Origin: JAENZQ01 sp964553505
Lineage (GTDB): Bacteria > Bacillota > Clostridia > Peptostreptococcales > JAAYPU01
Reading direction: 5' to 3'
Assembly (NCBI GenBank): GCA_964553505.1
Contig: CAZKKX010000001.1
Coordinates: forward strand, 1-64,000
DNA: 64,000 nucleotides
A model generated the notes under the pieces. It was not told the DNA's origin, made no database searches, and was given only the letters and a program-made list of their open reading frames with translations. This document shows, in pieces, positions 53,595-63,490 of the stretch. Position numbers and translations under genes: made by a program. Each line of letters begins with the position of its first letter. Positions within the stretch are counted from its first letter, which is position 1.

Positions 53595-53766
53595 TTTTTA
53601 TTTTTCAACAGGTCTGTTTATTAATTTTCTATATTATAAACAATTATTTTTTTATAAATTAATATTGATTTTACATCTTAAAATATTGTTATCAACAAAT
53701 TAACAGGACTTATTACTATTACTACTTAAAAACAATATAAAAAATAACGTGAGTGAAGGTGATAAA

Positions 53767-54873
53767 ATGAAAATAACATGCCAACAACAAGATCTTTCAA
53801 AAGCTTTAAATACAGTTCAAAAAGCTGTTACAAACAGAACAACAATACCAATATTAAAAGGTATTTATTTAAATGCTGATAATGATGGAATATTACAATT
53901 GGCAGCGTCTGATTTAGATCTAAATATAGAAAAAAAAATAAGTGTATCAGTAAATGCTCCCGGTTCAATAGTTGCTTCTGCAAAATTATTCACGGAAATT
54001 ATAAGAAAATTACCAGAAGGAGTAATAACAATAGAGGTAATTGATAAAAACATTTTAATAAAAAGTTATAATTCCGAATTTACAATTATAGGGCAATCTC
54101 CTGATGATTTTCCTGAAATAAATAAAACACAAACCCATGAAAATATCGTAATAGATAAAGAAATATTTAAAAATATGATAAAGCAGACATCCTTTTCTGC
54201 AAGTATTGATGAATCAAGAGGAATTATAACCGGTGTTTTAATTGAATTTAGCAAAGATTCCATAAATATGGTAGCTTTAGATGGTTTTAGAATGGCAATA
54301 AGAACAGAAAAAATAAATAATGACATTGATAAAAAAATTATAATACCTTCCAGAATTTTAAATGAAATATATAAAATAATTATAGATCAGGAAGAAAAAA
54401 ACATTAATATTTTACTAAATGAAAAAAATATTATTATAGAAATAGAGAATACTGTTATTACATCAAGACTAATGGAAGGAGATTTTATAAATTATAAAGA
54501 AATAATACCTAAAAATTATACATGTAAAATAAAATTAAATAAGAACGATTTATATAATAGTATTGAAAGAGCTTCATTACTTGCAAGAGAAGGAAAGAAT
54601 AATTTAATAAAGATAAAAATAGAAGATAAAAAAATGATTATTACATCTCGTTCAGAAGAAGGAGCTGTACATGAAGAAGTTTACATTGAGAAAGAAGGAG
54701 ATGAATTAGAGATAGGATTTAATTCAAAATATATTTTAGATATATTAAGAAATATTGAAGATGAAGAAATATACTTTGAATTTATATCAAACATTAGTCC
54801 TTGTTTAGTTAGACCATTGGATGGGTTTAAATATGAATATCTGTTATTACCTGTAAGAATCTCTGTAAATTAA
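53767..54873 (+). CDS. dnaN: DNA polymerase III beta subunit (sliding clamp)
   Basis: A 368-residue clamp of three similar domains; starts MKITCQQQDLSKALNTVQKA and ends RPLDGFKYEYLLLPVRI, the conserved hydrophobic groove and C-terminus. ATG at 53767 lies seven bases after AAGG; GTG at 53749 is rejected. The 172 bases before it contain a DnaA box. Confidence 0.97.
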   Translation: MKITCQQQDLSKALNTVQKAVTNRTTIPILKGIYLNADNDGILQLAASDLDLNIEKKISVSVNAPGSIVASAKLFTEIIRKLPEGVITIEVIDKNILIKSYNSEFTIIGQSPDDFPEINKTQTHENIVIDKEIFKNMIKQTSFSASIDESRGIITGVLIEFSKDSINMVALDGFRMAIRTEKINNDIDKKIIIPSRILNEIYKIIIDQEEKNINILLNEKNIIIEIENTVITSRLMEGDFINYKEIIPKNYTCKIKLNKNDLYNSIERASLLAREGKNNLIKIKIEDKKMIITSRSEEGAVHEEVYIEKEGDELEIGFNSKYILDILRNIEDEEIYFEFISNISPCLVRPLDGFKYEYLLLPVRISVN

Positions 54874-54892
54874 AAACGATGGGAGTGAATTG

Positions 54893-56146
54893 ATGAATAT
54901 TATAAAAAGAGATATTTCGGAAAAAAGGGCGGAACAGCTCAAAGGACGAATAAAAAATTATCTTTTTATTAAAGAAAAAATAGATAAGGGATTAGAAAGA
55001 AAAAAAGAAATAGAAGAAAGAAAAAAAACAATACTTAAAGTATTAAATGGAACAGAAGATGATTGGAATGACTACAAATGGCAATTAAAAAATAAAATTA
55101 GTACAGTTGAGGTTTTAGATAAAATAGTAAAATTATCAGAAGAAGAAAAAGAAACATTATTAAAAATAAGCAAAAAATATCGATGGGGAATATCACCTTA
55201 TTATTTAAGTTTAGTAAATTTTTCAAAAAAATATGGTCCTATTAGATTAATGTCCATACCATTATATAATGAAATAGAAGATAATTTTGGTATGTTGGAT
55301 CCAATGAGTGAAGAATATACAAATCCGGCAGGATGTATTACCAGAAGATATCCGGATCGCCTTATAATAAATGTTACAAATGAATGTGCAATGTATTGCA
55401 GATTCTGTCAAAGAAGAAGAAATATAGGACAAAAAGACAAAGCTAAAAGTAAAGAGATTATTAATGAGTCTATAAATTATATTAGCGAAAATAAAGAAAT
55501 AAGAGATGTCCTTATTACAGGTGGAGACGCATTGACGCTCAATGACGAATATATAGAATATATAGTAAGCAAAGTAAGAGAAATAAAACATGTTGAAATT
55601 ATACGAATAGGAACCAGAACACCCGTCACAATGCCTCAGAGAATAACACAAGAATTATGCGATATGTTAAAAAAATACCATCCAATCTATATAAACACGC
55701 ATTTTAACCATCCAATGGAAGTAACAGAAGAAGCAAAAAATGCTTGTGAAAGATTAGCTGATGCCGGAATACCTCTTGGAAACCAAGCAGTCCTTTTAAA
55801 TGGGGTAAACAATAATCCGGATGTCATGAAATGTTTAAATCAAGAACTTTTGAAATGCCGGGTAAAGCCTTATTATATTTTTCATGCTAAAAATATTAAA
55901 GGAACAACACATTTTTGTACTTCAATTGAAGATGGGCTGAGAATTATGGATAACTTAAGAGGTTTTACTTCAGGAATGGCAATACCGACTTATATAATAA
56001 ATGCACCCAAAGGAAAAGGAAAAGTTCCATTAAGCAGTAATAACATAGTTGAAAAAGGAAAAGGATATATAATTATAAAAACCTGGGAAGGTGAACATAT
56101 TAAAATCAAAAACTATGATACAATCAATATTAAACAAATAAAATAA
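54893..56146 (+). CDS. eam: KamA-family radical SAM enzyme, probable glutamate 2,3-aminomutase
   Basis: A 417-residue lysine-2,3-aminomutase family protein. The radical SAM cluster is C165-x3-C169-x2-C172 (ECAMYCRFCQRRR), followed by a GGDAL SAM motif. The aspartates that bind the lysine side chain in KamA are replaced (GVNNNP and FHAKNIKG instead of GVND and QCDLS), and GTTHF is present, which fits glutamate 2,3-aminomutase. It would make beta-glutamate, an osmolyte, using PLP and SAM. ATG at 54893 has GGGAG seven bases upstream. It sits 19 bases after dnaN, an unusual place, and ends at a terminator. Confidence 0.82.
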   Translation: MNIIKRDISEKRAEQLKGRIKNYLFIKEKIDKGLERKKEIEERKKTILKVLNGTEDDWNDYKWQLKNKISTVEVLDKIVKLSEEEKETLLKISKKYRWGISPYYLSLVNFSKKYGPIRLMSIPLYNEIEDNFGMLDPMSEEYTNPAGCITRRYPDRLIINVTNECAMYCRFCQRRRNIGQKDKAKSKEIINESINYISENKEIRDVLITGGDALTLNDEYIEYIVSKVREIKHVEIIRIGTRTPVTMPQRITQELCDMLKKYHPIYINTHFNHPMEVTEEAKNACERLADAGIPLGNQAVLLNGVNNNPDVMKCLNQELLKCRVKPYYIFHAKNIKGTTHFCTSIEDGLRIMDNLRGFTSGMAIPTYIINAPKGKGKVPLSSNNIVEKGKGYIIIKTWEGEHIKIKNYDTINIKQIK

Positions 56147-56155
56147 CTATTAAAA

Positions 56156-56184
56156 ATTAGAAAAGATGAAAAGTCTTTTCTAAT
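56156..56184 (+). terminator. Terminator between the aminomutase gene and rlbA
   Basis: ATTAGAAAAGA/TCTTTTCTAAT (11-bp stem, 7-base loop) followed by TTTTATT. It separates dnaA-dnaN-eam from rlbA-recF. Confidence 0.8.
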
Positions 56185-56222
56185 TTTTATTAACAACGTT
56201 TATTATGAAAAGGAGATTAGAA

Positions 56223-56429
56223 ATGAAAGAAATTCAAATAAAAGATGAATATATTAAATTATTTAAACTTTTAAAATATGCTAATTTAGTTTCTTCAGGA
56301 GGAGAAGCTAAATTTTTGATAGAAGAAGGATTAGTAAAAGTTAATAATATAATTGAAAAACAAAAAGGTAAAAAAATATATAAAAATGATATTATAGAAT
56401 TTAACGAGGAAAGAATTCTTGTAAAATAA
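56223..56429 (+). CDS. yaaA: S4-domain RNA-binding protein YaaA/RlbA
   Basis: A 68-residue S4-like protein, LLKYANLVSSGGEAKFLIEEGLVKVNN being the RNA-binding alpha-L motif. The usual gene between dnaN and recF. ATG at 56223 lies seven bases after AGGAG. Function is not well established; thought to act in RNA or ribosome biology. Confidence 0.9.
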   Translation: MKEIQIKDEYIKLFKLLKYANLVSSGGEAKFLIEEGLVKVNNIIEKQKGKKIYKNDIIEFNEERILVK

Positions 56430-56453
56430 AAAACTCTCTACAGGAGTCCATAT

Positions 56454-57569
56454 ATGCATATAAAAAATTTACTTTTAAAAAATTTTAGAAACTATAAAAA
56501 TGAAAAAGTTAGTTTTCATAAAAAAGTTAATATTATAATAGGAAATAATGCTCAGGGAAAAACAAACCTTCTTGAAGCTTTATATATGATGTCTATAGGA
56601 AAATCATTCAGAACAAATAGAGATCAAGATATGATTATGTTTAATGAAAAAAACGCCTATTTTAAAGTCTGGTGCATAAAAGAAAATTCTGAAATTACTA
56701 TTGATATTTTTTTAGATAAAAATCAAAAAAAAGCAATTAAAATCAATGATATAAAATTGAGAAAGAATACTGATATATTAGAAAATCTTTATATAGTAGT
56801 ATTTTCCCCGGAAGATCTAAAAATTGTAAAAGATGGTCCTGAAAAAAGAAGAAATTTTATAAATAGAGAGCTTTGTCTGATCAAGCCATTGTATTATCAT
56901 AACTTATATAAATACAGCAAAATCATATTACAAAGAAATGCCTTTTTAAAAGAGCATAAATACGAAAACTATGACAAGAATATGTTAGAAATATGGGATA
57001 ATGAATTATCCAAATATGGAATTAAAATCATAAAAGACAGGATGAATTTTATAAAAAAATTAAATATTATAAGCAAGGAAATACATAAGAATATTACAAA
57101 CGGTAAAGAAAGAATTGAATTAATATATGAAACAAATGTATTAGAAAATGAAGATATTAATAATTTAGAATTTGAAAAAATATATCTTTCAAAAATAAAA
57201 AATCATAGAAAAAAAGATTTTTTTAGAGGAAACACTAATATTGGACCACATAAGGATGATATACGTATCATGGTGAACGATAAAGATATAAGGCATTTTG
57301 GATCACAAGGCCAGCAACGAACAGCTTCATTATCTCTTAAACTTGCAGAAATTAAACTGATAAAGGAAGAGACGGGAGAGATACCAATATTATTATTAGA
57401 CGATGTTTTGTCTGAATTAGATTATTTAAGGCAGAAATATTTGATTTCTTCTTTAAAAGATGTTCAACTATTTATAACAGCAACAGAAATAAATGCTCTT
57501 TTGAAAGATAATTTAACAGATCATTATATATTTAGAGTGTTTGACGGAAAAATTATAAAAGAGAAGTAA
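56454..57569 (+). CDS. recF: DNA replication and repair protein RecF
   Basis: A 371-residue SMC-like ATPase: LLLKNFRNYKNEKVSF, Walker A GNNAQGKTNLLEA, signature FGSQGQQRTASLSLKLAE and Walker B LLLDDVLSELD. Loads RecA at gaps with RecO and RecR. ATG at 56454 follows CAGGAG, 24 bases after yaaA. Confidence 0.97.
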   Translation: MHIKNLLLKNFRNYKNEKVSFHKKVNIIIGNNAQGKTNLLEALYMMSIGKSFRTNRDQDMIMFNEKNAYFKVWCIKENSEITIDIFLDKNQKKAIKINDIKLRKNTDILENLYIVVFSPEDLKIVKDGPEKRRNFINRELCLIKPLYYHNLYKYSKIILQRNAFLKEHKYENYDKNMLEIWDNELSKYGIKIIKDRMNFIKKLNIISKEIHKNITNGKERIELIYETNVLENEDINNLEFEKIYLSKIKNHRKKDFFRGNTNIGPHKDDIRIMVNDKDIRHFGSQGQQRTASLSLKLAEIKLIKEETGEIPILLLDDVLSELDYLRQKYLISSLKDVQLFITATEINALLKDNLTDHYIFRVFDGKIIKEK

Positions 57570-57637
57570 ATATAAATAATTAAGTCTTATTCCAAATAAC
57601 TGCTTTTCACCATACTATAATATAAGAGGTGATAATA

Positions 57638-58321
57638 ATGGCGGTTATTTTAGTATATAATAATGATACAAATGAAATTGAGAGATATCAAAGAAACGAA
57701 AATGAAATCATGCCTTATGTATATAATAACAGTCTTTCTGTAAATGAATTCAGAGGCTCATCAAATTCAGAAACATTATGGACAGATAAAAGAACAATGG
57801 AAACATGGAGTAGATTCAGAGATTATTATGGTTCTCCAATTTTTGTTGGGTTTGCTTTTAAAAGAATATGGGAAGGAGGACATAGTCCACAATCTCAGCA
57901 TTATGCAGGAACAGCTTTTGATGTAGCACAAAATTTGACTACTGCTCAAAGAAATCGACTTAGACAAAGCGCTATTAATTTTGGACAGTGGAGTTATGTG
58001 GAACCTGCTTATCTGACGCCTACATGGGTACACATGGATAAAAGAAATTTAAATCAAGCCTGCGCCAGCGGCGGATATCCTCTATTGAGAAGAGGGAACA
58101 GAAGCAATTATGTATTGATAATGCAAGATGCTTTAAATGCACTTGGATTTACAGGATCAGGATTAGATGGGATATTTGGAGGCAATACCGAAGCTGCTGT
58201 AAGGAATTTTCAGCAAGCTTATGGAATCCCCTCGGATGGTATAGTAGGTTGTGTTACTTGGACTATATTATCTCAATCAGCAAGAGGAATTGGATTAACA
58301 CCTACTATCATAAGTCCATAA
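57638..58321 (+). CDS. Peptidoglycan hydrolase: M15-type peptidase plus peptidoglycan-binding domain
   Basis: A 227-residue protein. The middle has HYAGTAFDV (H-x6-D) and WVHMD, the zinc ligands of M15/VanY-type D,D- or L,D-peptidases. The end is a PG_binding_1 repeat (LLRRGNRSNYVLIMQDALNALG and LDGIFGGNTEAAVRNFQ). No signal peptide or membrane helix is seen, so export would need cell lysis, a non-classical route or assembly inside the forespore/mother cell. ATG at 57638 has GAGG eight bases upstream. Inserted between recF and gyrB. Confidence 0.85.
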   Translation: MAVILVYNNDTNEIERYQRNENEIMPYVYNNSLSVNEFRGSSNSETLWTDKRTMETWSRFRDYYGSPIFVGFAFKRIWEGGHSPQSQHYAGTAFDVAQNLTTAQRNRLRQSAINFGQWSYVEPAYLTPTWVHMDKRNLNQACASGGYPLLRRGNRSNYVLIMQDALNALGFTGSGLDGIFGGNTEAAVRNFQQAYGIPSDGIVGCVTWTILSQSARGIGLTPTIISP

Positions 58322-58366
58322 AAAATAGATTAAAAGTAAAATTTATATTTCTACTTGTATTTTATA

Positions 58367-58391
58367 AAGACAGGAGCATCTTCTGTCTTTA
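58367..58391 (+). terminator. Terminator after the peptidoglycan hydrolase gene
   Basis: AAAGACAG/CTGTCTTT (8-bp stem, 9-base loop), 45 bases after the stop codon. Confidence 0.65.
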
Positions 58392-58584
58392 ATTATACCC
58401 TTGGTTTAAAATAGACCCAGAAAGTTTTAATATTGCCCCAGTTTAAAAAAAAACGATAAAGTAATATTTTTTAATCAAAAACTCAAAAACACTTTAAAAA
58501 GTTCTTATAAAAGATTATAATAGTATAGTGTTTTGATTTTAAATAATAGTAATAATATCTAATACAATAAAAGAGGTGAAAAAT

Positions 58585-60495
58585 TTGACTGCAAAAATGA
58601 AGAACTACAATGCAGAAGATATACAAGTTTTGGAAGGATTAGATCCTGTACGAAAAAGACCGGGTATGTATATTGGTTCTACCGGACCCAGAGGGCTGCA
58701 TCATTTAGTATATGAAATAGTTGATAATAGTATAGATGAAGCTCTTGCAGGGTTTTGTAAAAATATAAAGATTACAATACATGATAATAATTCAGTATCT
58801 GTCGAGGATGACGGAAGAGGTATGCCGGTGGATATGCATCCAAAAATGAATAAGCCTGCTGTTGAAGTCATACATACCATTCTCCATGCAGGCGGAAAAT
58901 TTGGTGGCGGCGGCTATAAGGTATCAGGAGGGTTACATGGTGTAGGTGCTTCAGTTGTTAATGCATTGTCCGAATGGATGACAGTTGAAGTTAAGAGAAA
59001 TAATAAAATATACAGACAAACTTATTCAAAGGGCGGGACTACTTCAGAATTGAACATTGTTGGTGAAACAAAAAAAACAGGATCAAGAACTATTTTTATG
59101 CCTGACCGAGAAATTTTTGATGAAATAGATTTTAATTTTTCTACTCTTGAATATAGAATCAGGGAAATGGCTTTTCTTAATAAAGGAGTTAAGATTACTT
59201 TAAAGGATGAAAGAGAAGACAAGAAAAAAACAGAGGTTTTTTATTATGAAGGCGGTATTAAGGAATTTGTAAAGCATCAGAACAAAAATAAAGATGCTAT
59301 CCATAAAGAGGTTATTTATTTCGAAGTAAAAAAAGAAGAATATGAAGTAGAAGTAGCCATGCAGTATACAGATAGATACAACGAAAACATTTTTACCTTT
59401 GCTAATAATATTAATACTCAAGAAGGAGGAACCCACCTTATTGGGTTTAAGTCTGCCCTTACAAGAGTTATTAATGATTACGCAAAGAGACATTCATTTA
59501 TAAAGAACAATGAAGAAAGTTTGACCGGCGAAGATGTCAGAGAAGGTTTAACAGCTATAATATCCGTTAAATTAACACAGCCACAGTTTGAAGGCCAGAC
59601 AAAAACAAAACTTGGAAATAGTGAAATCAGAGGGTTCGTGGAAACCACAACTAATGAAAATATGCAAATATTTTTAGAAGAAAACCCACAGCAGGCAAAG
59701 TCTATTATTGAAAAATGTGTTAAAGCTTCCAGAGCCAGAGAAGCAGCGAGAAAAGCACGTGAACTTACTAGAAGAAAAGGTGTATTGGATAGTTTATCTC
59801 TTCCGGGTAAATTAGCAGATTGCTCGGAAAAAGATCCAAAATTAAGTGAAATATTTTTAGTAGAGGGAGATTCTGCGGGAGGATCTGCAAAACAAGGACG
59901 GGATAGAGCGAGACAAGCAATTCTTCCTTTGCGTGGGAAAATAATGAATGTTGAAAAAGCAAGACTTGATAAAATATTAAGTTCTGATGAAATCAAAGCC
60001 ATGATTACAGCTTTCGGCTGTGGTGTCGGACAAGAATTTACTTTGGAAAAATTAAGGTATCATAAAATTATTATTATGACAGATGCAGATGTTGACGGTG
60101 CACATATTAGAACGTTGCTTCTTACCTTTTTTTACAGATATATGGCGCCTTTAGTTGAAAAGGGGCATGTTTACATTGCTCAGCCTCCCCTATATAAAGT
60201 TAAAAAGGGCAAAAAGGAAAATTATGTTTACTCGGACAGAGAACTTGAAAAACTTTTAAATGAAATTGGGCGTCAAGGAATATCACTTCAGCGGTATAAA
60301 GGATTGGGAGAGATGAATGCGGAGCAGCTCTGGGATACGACGATGGATATAGATAGCCGAACACTTATTCAGGTAACTATTGATGACGCAGCAGCAGCAG
60401 ATGAAATTTTTACTACATTAATGGGAGATAAAGTTCCTCCTCGAAAAAAATTCATTGAAGATAATGCCAAATACGTTACCAATCTGGATATCTAA
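58585..60495 (+). CDS. gyrB: DNA gyrase subunit B
   Basis: A 636-residue GyrB: RKRPGMYIGS and EIVDNSIDEA ATPase motifs, GGLHGVGASVVNALS, EGDSAGGSAK and DADVDGAHIRTLLLTF TOPRIM motifs, and QRYKGLGEMNAEQL. TTG at 58585 lies eight bases after GAGG; ATG at 58597 is too far from it. Sixteen bases before gyrA. Confidence 0.97.
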   Translation: MTAKMKNYNAEDIQVLEGLDPVRKRPGMYIGSTGPRGLHHLVYEIVDNSIDEALAGFCKNIKITIHDNNSVSVEDDGRGMPVDMHPKMNKPAVEVIHTILHAGGKFGGGGYKVSGGLHGVGASVVNALSEWMTVEVKRNNKIYRQTYSKGGTTSELNIVGETKKTGSRTIFMPDREIFDEIDFNFSTLEYRIREMAFLNKGVKITLKDEREDKKKTEVFYYEGGIKEFVKHQNKNKDAIHKEVIYFEVKKEEYEVEVAMQYTDRYNENIFTFANNINTQEGGTHLIGFKSALTRVINDYAKRHSFIKNNEESLTGEDVREGLTAIISVKLTQPQFEGQTKTKLGNSEIRGFVETTTNENMQIFLEENPQQAKSIIEKCVKASRAREAARKARELTRRKGVLDSLSLPGKLADCSEKDPKLSEIFLVEGDSAGGSAKQGRDRARQAILPLRGKIMNVEKARLDKILSSDEIKAMITAFGCGVGQEFTLEKLRYHKIIIMTDADVDGAHIRTLLLTFFYRYMAPLVEKGHVYIAQPPLYKVKKGKKENYVYSDRELEKLLNEIGRQGISLQRYKGLGEMNAEQLWDTTMDIDSRTLIQVTIDDAAAADEIFTTLMGDKVPPRKKFIEDNAKYVTNLDI

Positions 60496-60510
60496 GAGAG
60501 GAAGAAAATA

Positions 60511-63027
60511 ATGGATAATAATTTTTTAGATAATAATAACATACTGCAAATAGACATCAATGATGAGATGAAAAAATCATATATTGATTATGCTATGAGT
60601 GTAATAGTGGGAAGAGCTCTTCCAGATGTAAGAGACGGGTTGAAACCTGTTCACAGAAGAATTTTATATGCTATGAACGAATTAGGGCTTTCTCCGGATC
60701 AGCCTTTTAGAAAATCAGCTCGTATTGTCGGGGATGTTTTAGGTAAATATCATCCGCATGGAGATTCTTCCGTGTATGATGCCATGGTTAGAATGGCACA
60801 GGATTTTTCTATTAGATATTTATTGGTAAACGGACATGGTAATTTTGGATCCGTTGACGGTGATAGTGCTGCAGCCATGAGATATACCGAAGCAAAGATG
60901 ACCAAATTGGCATCTGAAATGTTACGAGATATTAACAAAAATACAGTTGATTTTGAACCCAATTTTGATGAAACCCTTAAAGAACCAACTGTTTTACCCT
61001 CTAAATTTCCTAATCTCCTTGTAAATGGGTCAAATGGAATAGCAGTAGGTATGGCTACTTCTATTCCGCCGCATAATCTTGGAGAAGTTATTGATGCAAC
61101 TGTTAAAATGATTGAAGACGATGAAGCTACTATTGAAGATATAATCAGCATTATTAAAGGGCCGGATTTTCCTACAGGCGCTACTATTTTAGGAAAAAAT
61201 GGCATAAAAGAAGCTTATAGAACCGGTCATGGAAAGGTAATAGTAAGAGCAAAAGCAGAGATAGAAGAAACCGGTAAAGGAAAAGAACAAATAATTATAA
61301 CGGAAATTCCTTACCAGGTCAATAAATCAAGGCTTATTGAAAAAATTGCCGAACTTGTCAGAGATAAAAAGATAGAAAATATATCTGATCTTCGAGATGA
61401 ATCAGACAGAAAAGGAATGCGTATTGTAATTGAATTGAAAAAAGATGCCAATCCACATATTGTTTTAAACAGGCTTTATAAGCATACTCAGCTTCAGGAT
61501 ACTTTTAGCATTATTTTATTGGCTTTGGTAAATGGAGAACCAAAAATACTAAATATATTTCAAATGATTCATCATTATTTGATGCATCAAAAGGATATCA
61601 TAACAAAAAGAACACAATATGAACTGGAAAAAGCCGAAGACAGAGCGCACATACTGGAAGGTTTAAAAATAGCATTAGATCATATCGATGAGATTATTGC
61701 ACTAATCAAAAAATCATCCAATGGTTCGGAAGCAAAAGAAAATTTGATGAATGCTTATGATCTTTCAGAAAAACAAGCACAGGCAATTTTAGATATGCGG
61801 CTTCAGAAACTTACAGGTCTTGAAAGAGAAAAAATTGAACAAGAATATGAAGAACTTATTAAATTAATAGAAAAATACAGACAAATTCTTGAAAACGAAA
61901 ATCTTCTGATGAATATTATAAAAAAAGAACTACTTGAAATTAAAGAAAACTATAACGATGAAAGACGCACATTGATTGTGGCAAGTGCAGAAGAAATAGA
62001 AGAAGAGGATTTAATACAGGAAGAAAATATTGCTATAACATTAACACATTTGGGTTATATAAAAAGACTTCCTTCCGACACATATAAGCTTCAGAGAAGA
62101 GGAGGAAAAGGCATCTCCGGTTTAACAACAAGAGAAAACGATTTTGTTAAACAATTAATATTGACATCTACACATAATTACCTTTTATTTTTTACCAATA
62201 TAGGAAAAGTTTACAGAATGAAAGCTTATGAAATTCCGGACGCAAAAAGGCAAGCTAAAGGCACGGCTATTGTCAATCTTTTAAACCTAAACCAAGGAGA
62301 AAAGATAACAGCTGTAATACCCATAAAAAACTTTGAAAAAGAAAAGTATTTGATTTCAGTTACCCAAAAAGGCGTTATAAAGAAAACAGAGCTTACTCAA
62401 TTTGACACTTCGAGAAAAACAGGCATTATTGCGATAAACTTGAAAGAAGGAGATCAACTCATAAGTGTAAAACAAACTACGGGAAAAAGTGAGATTATTG
62501 TTGTCACAAAAAAGGGAAAATCGATATGTTTCAAGGAACATGATGTTCGGGATATGGGAAGAACGGCTGCCGGTGTCAGAGCAATTATCTTGGATAAGAA
62601 AGATGAAGTAGTTGCTATGGAAGTATTTGAAATGGATTTAGTTGGAGAAATCGAATATTTATTAGTTGCTACGAAAAAGGGATATGGTAAAAGAACACAT
62701 CTTAATGAATATAAAATACAAACAAGAGGCGGAAAAGGTATTTTAACTTATGACAAAGATAAGCTCAAAAAAACCGGTGACTTAATTGGAGCTGCAGTTG
62801 TTCAGGAAGAAGATGAAATAATGCTCATTAATTCCGATGGTATTATTATTCGTTTAAATGTGAACGAAATATCCAAATTCGGAAGAGTAACACAAGGAGT
62901 AAAATTGATGAGGGTAATGGAGAATGGAAATCTTATTTCTCTTGCAAAAGTCGTAACAACCGACGCAACAGAAGAAAATGATGACAAAAAAGATGACGGA
63001 CAAGAACAAATATCAATAGATGTATAA
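60511..63027 (+). CDS. gyrA: DNA gyrase subunit A
   Basis: An 838-residue GyrA with DYAMSVIVGRALPDVRDGL, the catalytic tyrosine in AAMRYTEAKM, and a C-terminal beta-pinwheel whose GyrA box is QRRGGKG. The quinolone-determining region reads HGDSSVYDAMVRMAQ, i.e. the common sensitive-type Ser. ATG at 60511 follows GAGGAAG. Confidence 0.97.
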   Translation: MDNNFLDNNNILQIDINDEMKKSYIDYAMSVIVGRALPDVRDGLKPVHRRILYAMNELGLSPDQPFRKSARIVGDVLGKYHPHGDSSVYDAMVRMAQDFSIRYLLVNGHGNFGSVDGDSAAAMRYTEAKMTKLASEMLRDINKNTVDFEPNFDETLKEPTVLPSKFPNLLVNGSNGIAVGMATSIPPHNLGEVIDATVKMIEDDEATIEDIISIIKGPDFPTGATILGKNGIKEAYRTGHGKVIVRAKAEIEETGKGKEQIIITEIPYQVNKSRLIEKIAELVRDKKIENISDLRDESDRKGMRIVIELKKDANPHIVLNRLYKHTQLQDTFSIILLALVNGEPKILNIFQMIHHYLMHQKDIITKRTQYELEKAEDRAHILEGLKIALDHIDEIIALIKKSSNGSEAKENLMNAYDLSEKQAQAILDMRLQKLTGLEREKIEQEYEELIKLIEKYRQILENENLLMNIIKKELLEIKENYNDERRTLIVASAEEIEEEDLIQEENIAITLTHLGYIKRLPSDTYKLQRRGGKGISGLTTRENDFVKQLILTSTHNYLLFFTNIGKVYRMKAYEIPDAKRQAKGTAIVNLLNLNQGEKITAVIPIKNFEKEKYLISVTQKGVIKKTELTQFDTSRKTGIIAINLKEGDQLISVKQTTGKSEIIVVTKKGKSICFKEHDVRDMGRTAAGVRAIILDKKDEVVAMEVFEMDLVGEIEYLLVATKKGYGKRTHLNEYKIQTRGGKGILTYDKDKLKKTGDLIGAAVVQEEDEIMLINSDGIIIRLNVNEISKFGRVTQGVKLMRVMENGNLISLAKVVTTDATEENDDKKDDGQEQISIDV

Positions 63028-63074
63028 ATACGAAAAGTTATGGTCCATAAAAAGCAAAAAACATTTTAAAAATA

Positions 63075-63102
63075 ATTAAATATTTTACAATAAAAAGGGT
63101 AT
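63075..63102 (+). promoter_or_regulatory. Possible sigma-B-type promoter for rsbV-rsbW-sigB
   Basis: GGGTAT at 63097-63102 matches the sigma-B -10. The best upstream match, ATTAAA at 63075-63080, is a weak -35 with a 16-base spacer. Autoregulation of such operons is known in Bacillus. Confidence 0.35.
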
Positions 63103-63134
63103 ATATGAATTGTTACATTAAAGGAGGTTTCAAT

Positions 63135-63455
63135 ATGACTCTGGAAATGAAAAGTTTTTTTAATAGCGAAATGAATCAATGGAAGCTGGAAGTTAAAGGT
63201 GAAATTGATGTTTTTACTGCAAAAAACCTCAGGGAAAAAATCAAAGATATCTATAATAAAAAACAAAAAGACATTATTTTAGACTTTAAGCAACTTAACT
63301 ATATTGACAGTACGGGGCTGGGTGTTATTATAGGCGCCTATGGAAGAATGAAAGAAAAAAATAATAATTTGATTATTATAAATGCAAAACAGAATGTTTT
63401 AAAGCTTTTAACCATAACCGGCCTGGATAAGATACTTATTAAGACAAATTTTTAG
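63135..63455 (+). CDS. rsbV: Anti-sigma factor antagonist (RsbV/SpoIIAA family)
   Basis: A 106-residue STAS protein; YIDSTGLGVIIGAY contains the serine phosphorylated by the anti-sigma kinase. ATG at 63135 lies seven bases after GGAGG; an earlier frame start at 63105 is not used. When dephosphorylated (perhaps by the PAS-PP2C at 41.8 kb) it would release the sigma factor. Confidence 0.93.
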   Translation: MTLEMKSFFNSEMNQWKLEVKGEIDVFTAKNLREKIKDIYNKKQKDIILDFKQLNYIDSTGLGVIIGAYGRMKEKNNNLIIINAKQNVLKLLTITGLDKILIKTNF

Positions 63456-63490
63456 TTTTATAATCAGTTTATACAGAAGGAGAGAAAAAA

